DNA of 64,000 nt from Cyanobacteria bacterium TGS_CYA1 (GTDB lineage Bacteria; Cyanobacteriota; Vampirovibrionia; Obscuribacterales; Obscuribacteraceae). This document shows, piece after piece, positions 52,142 to 60,151 of the stretch (the stretch's first letter is position 1; every line of letters starts with the position of its first letter). The notes beneath the pieces are model-generated. The model worked only from the letters and a program-made list of their open reading frames with translations. It ran no database searches and was not told the origin of the DNA. Position numbers and translations under genes: made by a program. The DNA lies in NCBI GenBank assembly GCA_026129135.1, contig JAHCIQ010000002.1:186001-250000 (forward strand), read 5' to 3'.

Positions 52142-52163
52142 TTTAAACCTGGTATTTCAAAAA

Positions 52164-52541
52164 ATGAACTGCAAAAAAATATTTTTGTCCTTGGCGCTTT
52201 GTTTGCTTTGCTCGCCTGGTGCCTTTGCAAGAGACTACCTGGACGAACTGACTGCACATGTTCGCTCTGTCATGGACAAACACAAGCCCGACGTCAAAGG
52301 CAAAATTTTCATTCGCTTAGACAAGAAGGGCAATTTGATCAAGTCGCACATGCTCATTGAATCGATGGGCTCTGATGACAAAGACGATCTCAAAGAATTG
52401 CTGAATGCTTGCAAACCATTCAAAGCGCCACCAAAAGCGTATCAGTCTACTTGCTGTTTTAAAATGACAATTGTGAGCAATAAGCACAGCCAGTCATCTT
52501 ACATAGAATATCTGGTCAAAGTGCCAAAAGTACTGAAATAA
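52164..52541 (+). CDS. Small secreted TonB C-terminal-like protein
   Basis: A 125-residue protein with a signal peptide (1-22, ending PGAFARD). The rest is one compact TonB-C-like domain (ELTAHVRSVMDKHKPDVKGK, IFIRLDKKGNLIKSHMLIES, DLKELLNACKPFKAPP), related to the C-terminal domain of the preceding protein 22 bases upstream. The two probably form an operon. Three Cys (C at LNAC and the CC pair) may form a disulfide. Confidence 0.65.
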   Translation: MNCKKIFLSLALCLLCSPGAFARDYLDELTAHVRSVMDKHKPDVKGKIFIRLDKKGNLIKSHMLIESMGSDDKDDLKELLNACKPFKAPPKAYQSTCCFKMTIVSNKHSQSSYIEYLVKVPKVLK

Positions 52542-52553
52542 ACAGCGCCTGCT

Positions 52554-53150
52554 TTATTTGAGACCGCGCTGGTAGTTTTCCATGCCGGTAAAATCGCGCT
52601 CTTCCGTCGCATCCAAGGGCGCAAGCGCTGACTTCGCTTCGGCTAAGATTTTTGCTCCACTATCTTTATGCATTAAAGACCCGCGCACCGAGCAAAGCCA
52701 CATGGTGCTTCTGGTCAATCGACAAATCCATTTGTTTTTTGATTCGCCCAGAGCGTATTCTTTGTCGCTTATTGCTTTGTTGATTCTTATGAGCGAAATC
52801 CAGTCGGTATCAGTTTTCAGTCCATCAAGGTTACTCATGATTGCTTGCATGGTGCCATCGTTTTTAAATTTTTCGGCAGGCGAGCCCAGTTCCAATATTT
52901 TTTCTGTTGCTGCAATCGCTGCAGGAGTTGCATCAGGTGCTAATTCTTTGAGATTCCCTAGATATTTATTTCGCCCGTCCAGTTCTTCCTTTGTGACGGT
53001 GATACCATCAGCAAGTACGAGCGATTGTGACAATGGCTTAGAAACAATTTGTTTATTGTCAGAGTTACCAGTAGATTTGGCCCCAGAACACGAAGCAAGC
53101 AATAAGCATGCAAGCGGTATCAAAATCTGTCTAGAACTTGATGTTTTCAT
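52554..53150 (-). CDS. Lipoprotein, unknown function
   Basis: A 198-residue protein whose signal ends in the lipobox LLLASC (Cys near 21). The mature part is helical and charged, with a Cys-Trp-rich stretch, KWICRLTRSTMWLCS, near 145-160. No family recognised. Last gene of the dps operon; its start overlaps the preceding gene by 20 bases. Confidence 0.7.
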   Translation of the reverse strand: MKTSSSRQILIPLACLLLASCSGAKSTGNSDNKQIVSKPLSQSLVLADGITVTKEELDGRNKYLGNLKELAPDATPAAIAATEKILELGSPAEKFKNDGTMQAIMSNLDGLKTDTDWISLIRINKAISDKEYALGESKNKWICRLTRSTMWLCSVRGSLMHKDSGAKILAEAKSALAPLDATEERDFTGMENYQRGLK

Positions 53151-53739
53151 GCACGCCTGTGTCTGGCAAAGCGCAGCCTTTTGCCTTACCTGTCAAAATG
53201 TCGAAACGCAAAACCGTTTTCAAACCAGTGCGAACGACGAAATCATAATCGTTGGTGCCGGGCACTTGCTCACAACCACGCACTGAGATTTCGGCACAAT
53301 TGCCTCCAATCATGTCGAGCTTTTTCTGAGCGCCCATTTTCCACAGTTGTGCACTGGTATAACTGTTTAGCTTTTTGCCACCAAGATAAAAAGTCAGTTC
53401 GACTTGTTTGTTTGGATCCACATTTTGTTCCACCAGACGAGCCATCAAAGCTACTTTTCCTGCTTTGGGTGACCAGCCAAGCCATATTCCATGTTGAGGA
53501 TAAAAATCGTAGGAATCGAGCAAAATGTCTTTAGTAGATTCGACTCGATAAATCTTGGTACTACCAGCACTACCATCTTCTTTAGCTGGAACACAACGAG
53601 CATAAAATCTGCCATCGAGTCCGGATATGACCATAGGCATGTTTGCTGCTCGCTTCATTGCGAAGGTTGGCGTTGCAACCGAGATTATATTCAATGCCAG
53701 GAGCAAAGAAACTAAAACAAATGATTTTAGTTGTCCCAT
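53131..53739 (-). CDS. Secreted beta-rich protein in dps operon
   Basis: From ATG 53739 the protein has 202 residues, with a signal peptide (about 1-27, ending TPTFAMK). The mature protein is mostly beta (VISGLDGRFYARCVPA, STKIYRVESTKDILLDSY, HGIWLGWSPKAGKVAL), like a small propeller or lipocalin-type fold, with four Cys. The ATG lies one base after the dps stop (TAAAATG), so translation is coupled. Function unknown. Confidence 0.68.
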   Translation of the reverse strand: MGQLKSFVLVSLLLALNIISVATPTFAMKRAANMPMVISGLDGRFYARCVPAKEDGSAGSTKIYRVESTKDILLDSYDFYPQHGIWLGWSPKAGKVALMARLVEQNVDPNKQVELTFYLGGKKLNSYTSAQLWKMGAQKKLDMIGGNCAEISVRGCEQVPGTNDYDFVVRTGLKTVLRFDILTGKAKGCALPDTGVHENIKF

Positions 53740-53740
53740 T

Positions 53741-54217
53741 TTATTTTTCCAATAAGGAGCGAAGCATCCAGGCGTTTTTCTCATGCACTTCCATGCGTTG
53801 AGTGAGCAAATCTGCTGTAGGCGCGTCATGAGCTTCTTCGCATTTGGAAAGCAATTCGCGTGCGGTGCGCACGACCTGTTCTTGTCCTTCGATAAGCTGG
53901 CGAATCATTTCTTCAGCATTTGGATGACCGAGTTCCTCTTTGATGCCAGTGGCCTTGGAAAACTGAGTATAACTAGCTTCGGCATAATGACCTAGGGCTC
54001 TTACACGCTCTGCAATTAAATCGACAGCCAGCGCAAGCTCTGAATATTGCGTTTCAAAAAGAAGGTGCAAAGTCTGAAACATTGGACCTGTGACGTTCCA
54101 GTGGAAGTTGTGGGTTTTTAGGTACAAAGTGTAGCTGTCGGCAAGAAGCTTGTTTAATCCTTCCGAAATCTGTTTGCGCGCAGCTTCGCTCAAACCAATA
54201 TTAATCTGCATCACCAT
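53741..54217 (-). CDS. dps: Dps family ferritin-like DNA-binding protein
   Basis: A 158-residue Dps. The ferroxidase site is intact: [18 protein letters not shown], then [15 protein letters not shown] (Asp and Glu). The four-helix layout and the [20 protein letters not shown] segment fit the miniferritin family. Dodecamers store iron and protect DNA from peroxide. GGAGG lies nine bases before ATG 54217; upstream ATG codons lack a site. Two genes for exported proteins are coupled behind it, an unusual operon for dps. Confidence 0.95.
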   Translation of the reverse strand: MVMQINIGLSEAARKQISEGLNKLLADSYTLYLKTHNFHWNVTGPMFQTLHLLFETQYSELALAVDLIAERVRALGHYAEASYTQFSKATGIKEELGHPNAEEMIRQLIEGQEQVVRTARELLSKCEEAHDAPTADLLTQRMEVHEKNAWMLRSLLEK

Positions 54218-54259
54218 GCCTGACAACCTCCGTTCTACTGGCAGAAGAAGAATGATACT

Positions 54260-55132
54260 ATGAAAAGCCTTCACATGGATAAAAAAAGCAATCTGCTGTC
54301 AGTCTTAATGCTTGTCTTGCCTGCACTCGTGCTTGCGGCAATCCTCACGTGGATAGCTGCTTTTGTGATAGATAGTTATCAATCAACCGAGGCATGGCGC
54401 CAAAAAGGAATACACAAAATCGGACAGGTTGTTGTAACTGAAAAACCGATTGCAGAAGGGGCTACTTTTAAAGAAGAAGATCTTTTCGAAATAATGGTGG
54501 ATCCCGATTCACTCAATGCCAATGCTATTTTATGCAAAGATTTTGTAGTCGGAAAAATCGCACACTACAGTCTTGAAGCTGACAGACATCTTACATGCGA
54601 AGACATTGGCATTAAAACCGAAGAACTCGAATCTCTGGAATTGAAAAAGTTCGACAATATGAAACCTCACCCCTTCTTGGGGATTTGCTCGCACGATATT
54701 TCTAGCAAAATTCCCATGGCGAAATCGTCTAATGTAGTTAAAACAACAAGAGAGATAGAAGAAGGGGCAGTGATCAAACTTGAAGATTTGAAATTAGAAC
54801 CAGCAGACACTGGATATGATACCACCGACGCAATTCGCGATATTCGCAGTGTAGTTGGTCATCAAATAAGATACAGCACGTTGAAAAACCAGACTCTTGT
54901 AAGATTCGATTTCAAACTGGATGCAAGTGAACCAGTAAGAGCGGTTGTAGCCTTGCGTGATTTGAAGCCGCAAGAACAAATTCAAGATAAAGATATTGAG
55001 CTGAGAGATTTTAGTAGTGATGAATACCCTATGCATGCGCTTTTAGATAAGCGTTTTGCTGCAGGAAATAAGGCGCTTAGAAAAATCAAGCGCGACCAGG
55101 TTATTAGAAGTGTAGATGTATCGAACAGGTAA
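54260..55132 (+). CDS. Membrane-anchored protein with three SAF domains
   Basis: A 290-residue protein with one N-terminal membrane helix (about 15-38) and three tandem SAF-type units: [38 protein letters not shown] and [18 protein letters not shown], each followed by a VVGHQI-like or AAGNKA-like half. SAF domains occur in CpaB (Flp pilus), FlgA and antifreeze-like sugar enzymes. No pilus or flagellar genes are nearby, so this is an orphan. The reductase gene follows after six bases. Confidence 0.78.
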   Translation: MKSLHMDKKSNLLSVLMLVLPALVLAAILTWIAAFVIDSYQSTEAWRQKGIHKIGQVVVTEKPIAEGATFKEEDLFEIMVDPDSLNANAILCKDFVVGKIAHYSLEADRHLTCEDIGIKTEELESLELKKFDNMKPHPFLGICSHDISSKIPMAKSSNVVKTTREIEEGAVIKLEDLKLEPADTGYDTTDAIRDIRSVVGHQIRYSTLKNQTLVRFDFKLDASEPVRAVVALRDLKPQEQIQDKDIELRDFSSDEYPMHALLDKRFAAGNKALRKIKRDQVIRSVDVSNR

Positions 55133-55138
55133 CTTAGT

Positions 55139-56044
55139 ATGAAAACATTAGTACTTGGAGCGGGTGCAGTTGGTGGCTATTATGGTGGTCGCCTGGTTGA
55201 AGCGGGGCGGGATGTCACATTCCTCGTGCGTCCAAAGCGTGCCGAACTAATGCGCAAGAATGGACTCAAAATAAAAGGCGAAAGCGGAGATTTTGAAAGC
55301 AAAAATATCCAGGTGATAGAAGCGCCAGAGAAGTACTACGACCTCGTGATTCTTACTTGCAAAGCCTGGGATCTCGATGGAGCAATGGAATCAGTTTCAG
55401 GCGCAGTCGGTCCTGATAGTACTGTTTTGCCACTGCTCAATGGCATGAGCCATTTACAAAAAATGAAAGACAAATTCGGTGCTGAAAAAGTTATCGGTGG
55501 ATTGTGCATCATATCATCGACTCTAGATAGTGATGGAACAATTCTGCACTTGAACGATAAGCATGGTATCAAATATGGTGAGCTGTCCGGACCTGCTACA
55601 GATAGAATCAATGCTATCGACGAATTATTTAAACCAACCAATTGTCATTCTAAAAAATCAGATGAAATCATTGCAGACATGTGGGAAAAATGGGTGATGA
55701 TATCGTCGCTTGCAGCACTCACTACTTTGTTTGGCGCTTCAATTGGCGAAATTGCAAGTGCGCCCTACGGTGAGAAAATCGCAGACCTTATATACAAAGA
55801 ATGCCTGGCTACAGCAAATGCGCACGGTTTTAAACCAAGCGCGGCTTTTGGTGAGCGTTTGCGCGATAAGGCATCTACGCTCAAAGCTTCGATGTGCCGA
55901 GACATGGAAAATGGCAATCAAATCGAAGCAGATCAAATTATTGGCGATCTCGTGCGTAAAGCAGAAGAAAAGAAAGTCCCGGTGCCATATCTAGAGACTG
56001 TTTATTGCAATCTGAAAGTCTACGAAGCACGAGTGTTGCGATAA
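55139..56044 (+). CDS. panE: Ketopantoate reductase-family protein (ApbA/PanE)
   Basis: A 301-residue NADPH-binding reductase: Rossmann loop LGAGAVGGYYGGRL at 6-19, LTCKAWDLDGAM, LNGM near 101, and the C-terminal domain with KWVMISSLAALTTLFGASIGEI (catalytic Lys near 182). The family converts 2-dehydropantoate to pantoate for coenzyme A, although paralogues with other substrates are frequent. It follows the SAF gene by six bases. No other pantothenate genes are present, so the symbol is tentative. Confidence 0.88.
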   Translation: MKTLVLGAGAVGGYYGGRLVEAGRDVTFLVRPKRAELMRKNGLKIKGESGDFESKNIQVIEAPEKYYDLVILTCKAWDLDGAMESVSGAVGPDSTVLPLLNGMSHLQKMKDKFGAEKVIGGLCIISSTLDSDGTILHLNDKHGIKYGELSGPATDRINAIDELFKPTNCHSKKSDEIIADMWEKWVMISSLAALTTLFGASIGEIASAPYGEKIADLIYKECLATANAHGFKPSAAFGERLRDKASTLKASMCRDMENGNQIEADQIIGDLVRKAEEKKVPVPYLETVYCNLKVYEARVLR

Positions 56045-56078
56045 AGATTAAGCTTCTTCATTATTCGTTAACAATCGC

Positions 56079-56107
56079 TTGAATGTCTTAACTGGCTTTG
56101 TTAAATT
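56079..56107 (+). promoter_or_regulatory. Candidate promoter of the Tyr-leader operon
   Basis: TTGAAT (56079-56084) and TAAATT (56102-56107) are separated by the ideal 17 bases. Transcription would start near 56114, three bases before the leader-peptide ATG. Confidence 0.45.
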
Positions 56108-56116
56108 AGACGGACT

Positions 56117-56176
56117 ATGAAACACCAGAACGCCTACCGCTATCAGTATTACTACACCTCCAGGGAGGTCGGATAG
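56117..56176 (+). CDS. Tyr-rich 19-residue leader peptide
   Basis: ATG at 56117 to TAG at 56174 encodes a short peptide with NAYRYQYYYTS, that is five Tyr in seven residues (residues 7-13). The Tyr codons lie in the left arm of a strong RNA helix, and the stop overlaps its right arm. A Rho-independent terminator and the oxidase-decarboxylase operon follow. This is the layout of an amino-acid attenuator such as the trp, his or phe leaders. No good ribosome site is seen, but a near-leaderless transcript is predicted. Confidence 0.6.
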   Translation: MKHQNAYRYQYYYTSREVG

Positions 56177-56243
56177 CTGGCGTTTAGTTAAATAGATAGA
56201 GAATATCTTTTGAAAGCCATCTTGCCGACCAAGATGGTTTTTT
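56130..56243 (+). promoter_or_regulatory. Putative tyrosine transcription attenuator
   Basis: Helix 1:2 consists of ACGCC/GGCGT (56130-56134 with 56179-56183), GCTATC/GATAGC (56139-56144 with 56172-56177) and ACCTC/GAGGT (56156-56160 with 56165-56169). Strand 2 contains GGTCGG (56167-56172), which is the exact complement of CCGACC (56225-56230) inside the terminator. A ribosome stalled at the Tyr codons would open helix 1:2 and free GGTCGG to invade the terminator. Confidence 0.6.
56217..56243 (+). terminator. Leader terminator upstream of 56275
   Basis: CCATCTTG (56217-56224) and CAAGATGG (56230-56237) form a perfect 8-bp stem with loop CCGAC, followed by seven T. It lies 32 bases before the oxidase start, so it acts within the leader, not at a gene end. 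Confidence 0.82.
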
Positions 56244-56274
56244 TGTGCGTCTAAATAATATAAGGAGAAGCGAA

Positions 56275-57048
56275 ATGAGTACGATGACACTAACTAAGAA
56301 AGATGATCTGACTGAGTTTACAGACAAAGTCGATCTCTTGATTGAAAATCACCCGATAGTCAAACACAACGATTTTACTTCCTGGTTCAGCCAGGGATGC
56401 GCATCTGACCAGGAACTGAAGCATTTCACTGTACAGTTTTCTGTTTTCAGCCATCTATTTATAGAAGCTCAGTTGCGCAAGTGTATAAACGCGATGGACC
56501 TCCAGTCTTACAGAGCAAGCAAAGAAATACTTATGAACGAGCTTGGCGTAGTTTTCAACAAAGATGGCTCTGTAAATGGTGGCAAATTCAAGTTCGATGC
56601 AGGACACTTCGAGTGGCTGGCAGATTTTGCCAAACATCTTGGATTGTCGTTCGATCAAATTGGCAAGCCATCGCACGCGACCAAAGCGACAATGGATTTT
56701 TGCCAGGCGCTCATGACCTGGTACGGTTCTGAAGATTGGTCTGTTGCAGCCGGCGCATCGCACGCAATCGAACACTGGGCAGCAGCCGGTTTCTGGAAAG
56801 AATTGATTGACGGACTTAAGACAATAAAAAATGCCACTCACCCCGATCTTCCTCTTGGATTCTGGGTGTGGCACGACCAAATCGAAGACCAGCACGCGGC
56901 GCACACAGATGACGAATTGTCGATGCTTTTCGAGCGCGAAGGCTTTTGCCAGAAATCTTTCATGCAAGGCGCTTCGGCTATACTCGATGCGGTTAAAATA
57001 TTCTGGGACGGGCTGGAAGCCGATAGATTGCAGGAAATAGCTGCATAA
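56275..57048 (+). CDS. Haem-oxygenase-like diiron oxidase (CADD/PqqC superfamily)
   Basis: From ATG 56275 (AAGGAGAAG upstream) the protein has 257 residues and the all-helical layout of TENA/PqqC/CADD proteins: IVKHNDFTSWFSQG, NELG (E89), GHFEWLADFAKHLGL (H111, E113), SHAIEHWAAAGFW (E166, H167) and WHDQIEDQHAAHTDDEL (200-214). The His, Glu and Asp residues fit a diiron site. The order of motifs resembles CADD, which makes p-aminobenzoate using its own Tyr. It shares an operon with a PLP decarboxylase 31 bases downstream, and both are preceded by a Tyr-codon leader. Reaction not predictable in detail. Confidence 0.78.
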   Translation: MSTMTLTKKDDLTEFTDKVDLLIENHPIVKHNDFTSWFSQGCASDQELKHFTVQFSVFSHLFIEAQLRKCINAMDLQSYRASKEILMNELGVVFNKDGSVNGGKFKFDAGHFEWLADFAKHLGLSFDQIGKPSHATKATMDFCQALMTWYGSEDWSVAAGASHAIEHWAAAGFWKELIDGLKTIKNATHPDLPLGFWVWHDQIEDQHAAHTDDELSMLFEREGFCQKSFMQGASAILDAVKIFWDGLEADRLQEIAA

Positions 57049-57079
57049 TCGATACTCGATGCAAAGGATGAATACTAAA

Positions 57080-58465
57080 ATGACTACTAAAGAGAAAAGC
57101 CGTGTGCTCGAGCATCAGAGTCTTGAACTTTTGAATCAGGCAGTGGCAATCATGGAAGAATCTTTCACCAACGCCAATTTGCCGTCTTACGATTCATCCC
57201 TCGACCATGAGCAGACGATGCAATTGCAAACAGTCTTGAATGAAGTAGCTACAAGACTAAAAGACAATTTTCCTTATCCGCACCCGTTGTATGCGGGGCA
57301 AATGATCAAGCCTCCACACGTGGTTGCACGCCTTGCCTATACGCTTGCACTCTGGTTCAACCCGAATAATCACGCCCTTGATGGTGGCAGAGCAAGTTCT
57401 TTGATGGAAAAAGAAGCAGTGGCAAATCTTGCCTTAATGCTTGGTTTTAGAGAACACCTGGGTCATTTGACCAGTGGTGGCACTATGGCGAATCTGGAGG
57501 CGCTCTGGGTAGCGGATAGATTGCATCCGGGCAAAACGATAGTGGCATCGAGTCAAGCTCATTATACGCATAGTCGTATAAGCGAAGTCTTGAAAATTCC
57601 ATTCAAAAGCGTTCCAGTTGATGCTCGGGCTCGCATGGACGTTGCAGAACTGGAATCCATGCTCCAATCGAATGACATTGGCACTGTAGTGGTCACCACA
57701 GGCACTACCGCAACTGGCTCTATTGATCCTTTGACTGAAATTCTTGAACTGCAGAAAAAATATAAGTTCCGCATTCATATAGATGCCGCATATGGTGGCT
57801 ATTTCAAACTAGCAGAAAACCTGTCTGATCATGCGCGTCGTGTTTTTGATGCACTGGGCGAGGCAGATTCTATCGTCATAGATCCGCATAAGCACGGGCT
57901 TCAACCTTACGGATGCGGGTGCGTATTATTCAAAGATCCATCTGTTGGCAGATTTTACAAACATGATTCTCCCTATACTTATTTCAGCTCGAACGAATTG
58001 CACCTTGGCGAAATAAGCCTTGAATGTTCAAGACCTGGTGCGTCAGCAGTGGCGTTATGGGCGACTCAAAAATTGTTACCTATGGAGACTAATTCTTTGT
58101 TCGCTAAAAACATCTCGACCTGCCGCAAGACAGCTTTAGACTTGTGCCAGAAGCTAATGCACGACGATAGATTCACGGTTCCTTTCGAGCCCGAATTAGA
58201 CATTGTCGTTTTTGCCGTGAAGGCTCAGTCTGCGTCGTTGTCTTCAGAAAAGGCAAAAGAAATTTTCGCACGAGCAGCAAATGCTGGTCTGCATCTGGCA
58301 GTCGCAAATTTGCCGGCTCAATTTTTCAAACAAAAAATGCCAGATATCAACTGGGATCAAGATACAATCGCATGTTTGCGCTCATGCCTGATGAAGCCAG
58401 AGCATCAAGAGTGGCTGCCTGAAATCTGGGGCATTTTGACGAATTCGGTTTTGCGTAATTCTTGA
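57080..58465 (+). CDS. Group II PLP-dependent decarboxylase
   Basis: A 461-residue fold-type I PLP enzyme: ASSLMEKEAVANLALML, LTSGGTMANLEAL, SSQAHYTHSRISEVLKI (His stacking on PLP), VTTGTTATGSIDP, HIDAAYGG (Asp to PLP nitrogen) and IDPHKHGLQPYGCG with the Schiff-base Lys (about residue 271). The group includes tyrosine/DOPA, tryptophan, glutamate and diaminobutyrate decarboxylases. ATG 57080 follows AAGGA by 11 bases; ATG 57059 is possible. The start is close behind the oxidase gene. The end overlaps the convergent 58405-58899 gene by 61 bases. Substrate unknown; the leader suggests an aromatic link. Confidence 0.88.
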   Translation: MTTKEKSRVLEHQSLELLNQAVAIMEESFTNANLPSYDSSLDHEQTMQLQTVLNEVATRLKDNFPYPHPLYAGQMIKPPHVVARLAYTLALWFNPNNHALDGGRASSLMEKEAVANLALMLGFREHLGHLTSGGTMANLEALWVADRLHPGKTIVASSQAHYTHSRISEVLKIPFKSVPVDARARMDVAELESMLQSNDIGTVVVTTGTTATGSIDPLTEILELQKKYKFRIHIDAAYGGYFKLAENLSDHARRVFDALGEADSIVIDPHKHGLQPYGCGCVLFKDPSVGRFYKHDSPYTYFSSNELHLGEISLECSRPGASAVALWATQKLLPMETNSLFAKNISTCRKTALDLCQKLMHDDRFTVPFEPELDIVVFAVKAQSASLSSEKAKEIFARAANAGLHLAVANLPAQFFKQKMPDINWDQDTIACLRSCLMKPEHQEWLPEIWGILTNSVLRNS

Positions 58466-58899
58466 TCTAGAAGCAAAATATCTTCTTTGTTTTGCTCTTT
58501 GTTTAAATTGAGATTGAGCAAAGAATAGCTGAACATGGCAATCTGTATGTAATCTTCAAAAGCACCGCTTGCCACGAACCACCAGACGATGCTCATGTCA
58601 TCGCCACCTTCGTTTGTGCGCTGAATAAATTGCAAGACGACATTTCCGCCAGATTCTTTGGTAATCTGCGCACCTTTGGCTCTAGCTTCAGGTCGTGTTT
58701 TCAAAAAACGTTCGAGCGCATCTGCGTCTGTCTTGCCTTTTGTATTTAATACAACTACAGAAAGACGCAAGGTGCCTGAGTCTGGAGCCTGTTCGAAAAA
58801 AGTCCCACCAGAATCGCGTCCATACTCTTCGTTCCACTCTACAGGAATGCTAAAGCGCAAAGCGCCCTGGCGATAGTTTATTACTTTCAATTCGCGCAT
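58405..58899 (-). CDS. DcrB/DUF1795-like protein
   Basis: A 164-residue protein of alternating strands and helices: INYRQGALRFSIPVEWNEEY, GTFFEQAPDSGTLRLSVVVL, NVVLQFIQRTNE, IVWWFVASGAFEDYIQIAMFSY. This is the pattern of DUF1795/DcrB and PsbP-like folds. No signal peptide is seen, which is unusual for DcrB. The last 20 residues lie over the decarboxylase 3' end. The family call is moderate. Confidence 0.62.
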   Translation of the reverse strand: MRELKVINYRQGALRFSIPVEWNEEYGRDSGGTFFEQAPDSGTLRLSVVVLNTKGKTDADALERFLKTRPEARAKGAQITKESGGNVVLQFIQRTNEGGDDMSIVWWFVASGAFEDYIQIAMFSYSLLNLNLNKEQNKEDILLLDQELRKTEFVKMPQISGSHS

Positions 58900-58915
58900 T
58901 CACTGCGCCTCCGCA

Positions 58916-59224
58916 TTAACGTCTTTGCGGAGTCAATCTTACCAAAAACACAAGACCAGCAACTATCGCAAGCGCAATCATCTCCTGATACAAAAGTTTC
59001 GACATATCTATAGTGTTCGCCTTTGTATCGGGTCCGTCGATATTTACCTTAAGCCCAAAGATGTCAGCCCGAGCGTCATTTGAGCGCACTGGCGGCGTCC
59101 ATAAAAAGTTGTAACCCATTGCCTCGTTAGAACCGTTGCCGTCTTTGTACGTCCAGGGCGGGTAAAACGCCATGGCAACCATGACCAGTAGACCACAACC
59201 AATAATGATATTTCGAATATTCAT
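58916..59224 (-). CDS. Small two-helix membrane protein
   Basis: A 102-residue protein with hydrophobic helices at about 4-22 and 78-97 and a periplasmic loop containing AFYPPWTYKDGNGSNEAMGY, a pattern common to uncharacterised small inner-membrane proteins. The gene ends 16 bases before the DcrB-like gene start on the same strand, so the two may form an operon. Confidence 0.65.
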   Translation of the reverse strand: MNIRNIIIGCGLLVMVAMAFYPPWTYKDGNGSNEAMGYNFLWTPPVRSNDARADIFGLKVNIDGPDTKANTIDMSKLLYQEMIALAIVAGLVFLVRLTPQRR

Positions 59225-59337
59225 TTCGACCCCTCCGTTTCTTAAAGGTATTTAGCCTAATTCTTGGAAATCGATCTATATCGTTTGCGCTACGTCATGA
59301 ATGAAGGCATCCAATACCAACTGGAGGAAATATTTCA

Positions 59338-59628
59338 ATGAAAACAACAGCTTTTGCAGCTGCTATCGTGGCAACAGTGCTTTTCGCTGGTCACGCTATG
59401 GCAGATTCTATCTCGACAACAACAGTCGAATCAGAACCGGAAACATCGGTCAAAAAGACCACCTATACCGAAACTGAATCGGCACCTGTCACCACCTCGA
59501 CCGTTGAAAAGACTAAAGTCGAAACCACTGAGCCTGCTCCAGCAGTCTCCAAAACCACTACCGTTAAAACCAAAACCAAGGTCAAACCGGTTAAATCCAG
59601 CTATTCTGCAGAAATCAAAGTTAAATAG
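59338..59628 (+). CDS. Small secreted Thr/Lys/Glu-rich protein
   Basis: A 96-residue protein with a clear signal peptide (1-22, ending GHAMAD) and a mature part of low complexity made of Thr, Val, Lys, Glu and Pro (VETTEPAPAVSKTTTVKTK). The composition alternates acidic and basic dipeptides, which suggests an unfolded surface or spacer peptide. GGAGG precedes the ATG. Function unknown. Confidence 0.68.
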   Translation: MKTTAFAAAIVATVLFAGHAMADSISTTTVESEPETSVKKTTYTETESAPVTTSTVEKTKVETTEPAPAVSKTTTVKTKTKVKPVKSSYSAEIKVK

Positions 59629-59647
59629 TTTTTGACTGCGGGCAATT

Positions 59648-60151
59648 TCAAAGCGGGCTCCGATTAGATTCGGCGCCCCTTTTGCTTATTTTTTTGTCTT
59701 TGTTCAAATATTTGATACCAAGGTAATCACCAGATTTGATGAAGCTTTTGGCTATTTTACTCACAGTGTCTTTAAAAACTTCACAACCCGATTGAACTTC
59801 TATTTCGCTCTGGTCATTGCTCAATTTTCCAAAACTGTCTGCATCGTTCGCTTTGCCCGAGCCGCGCAAAAGCATTGCGGCATAAACTTTTCCGGCCGGT
59901 GTGCCATTTTGAAGCAGCCAGAGATAATCTTCTTTTTTAATCGAATCCGAGTTGTTAAAAGCCTCTTCGTAAGCTTTATAAGTTTTACTGGCTTCGCCTT
60001 CGCCTATTTGTTTATCTTCAAAGCGTTTTGCCATGCTCAAAGTAATTAAGCATTGAGCTTTGTCAGCAGCTAATACTGCAATTGATTGAATAACAGTCAG
60101 TAAAAATCCCGACCCGATAGCGAGAATCACTGTCAGAATTTTTGACTTCAT
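59648..60151 (-). CDS. Exported small protein, unknown function
   Basis: A 167-residue protein with a signal peptide (about 1-29, ending AVLAADK). The mature part is helical, with an AKRFEDKQIGEGEASKTY segment and a GTPAGKVYAAMLLRG motif of the type seen in HEAT-like or Sel1-like repeats. Its ATG overlaps the stop of the SRPBCC gene by four bases, indicating translational coupling. Confidence 0.65.
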   Translation of the reverse strand: MKSKILTVILAIGSGFLLTVIQSIAVLAADKAQCLITLSMAKRFEDKQIGEGEASKTYKAYEEAFNNSDSIKKEDYLWLLQNGTPAGKVYAAMLLRGSGKANDADSFGKLSNDQSEIEVQSGCEVFKDTVSKIAKSFIKSGDYLGIKYLNKDKKISKRGAESNRSPL

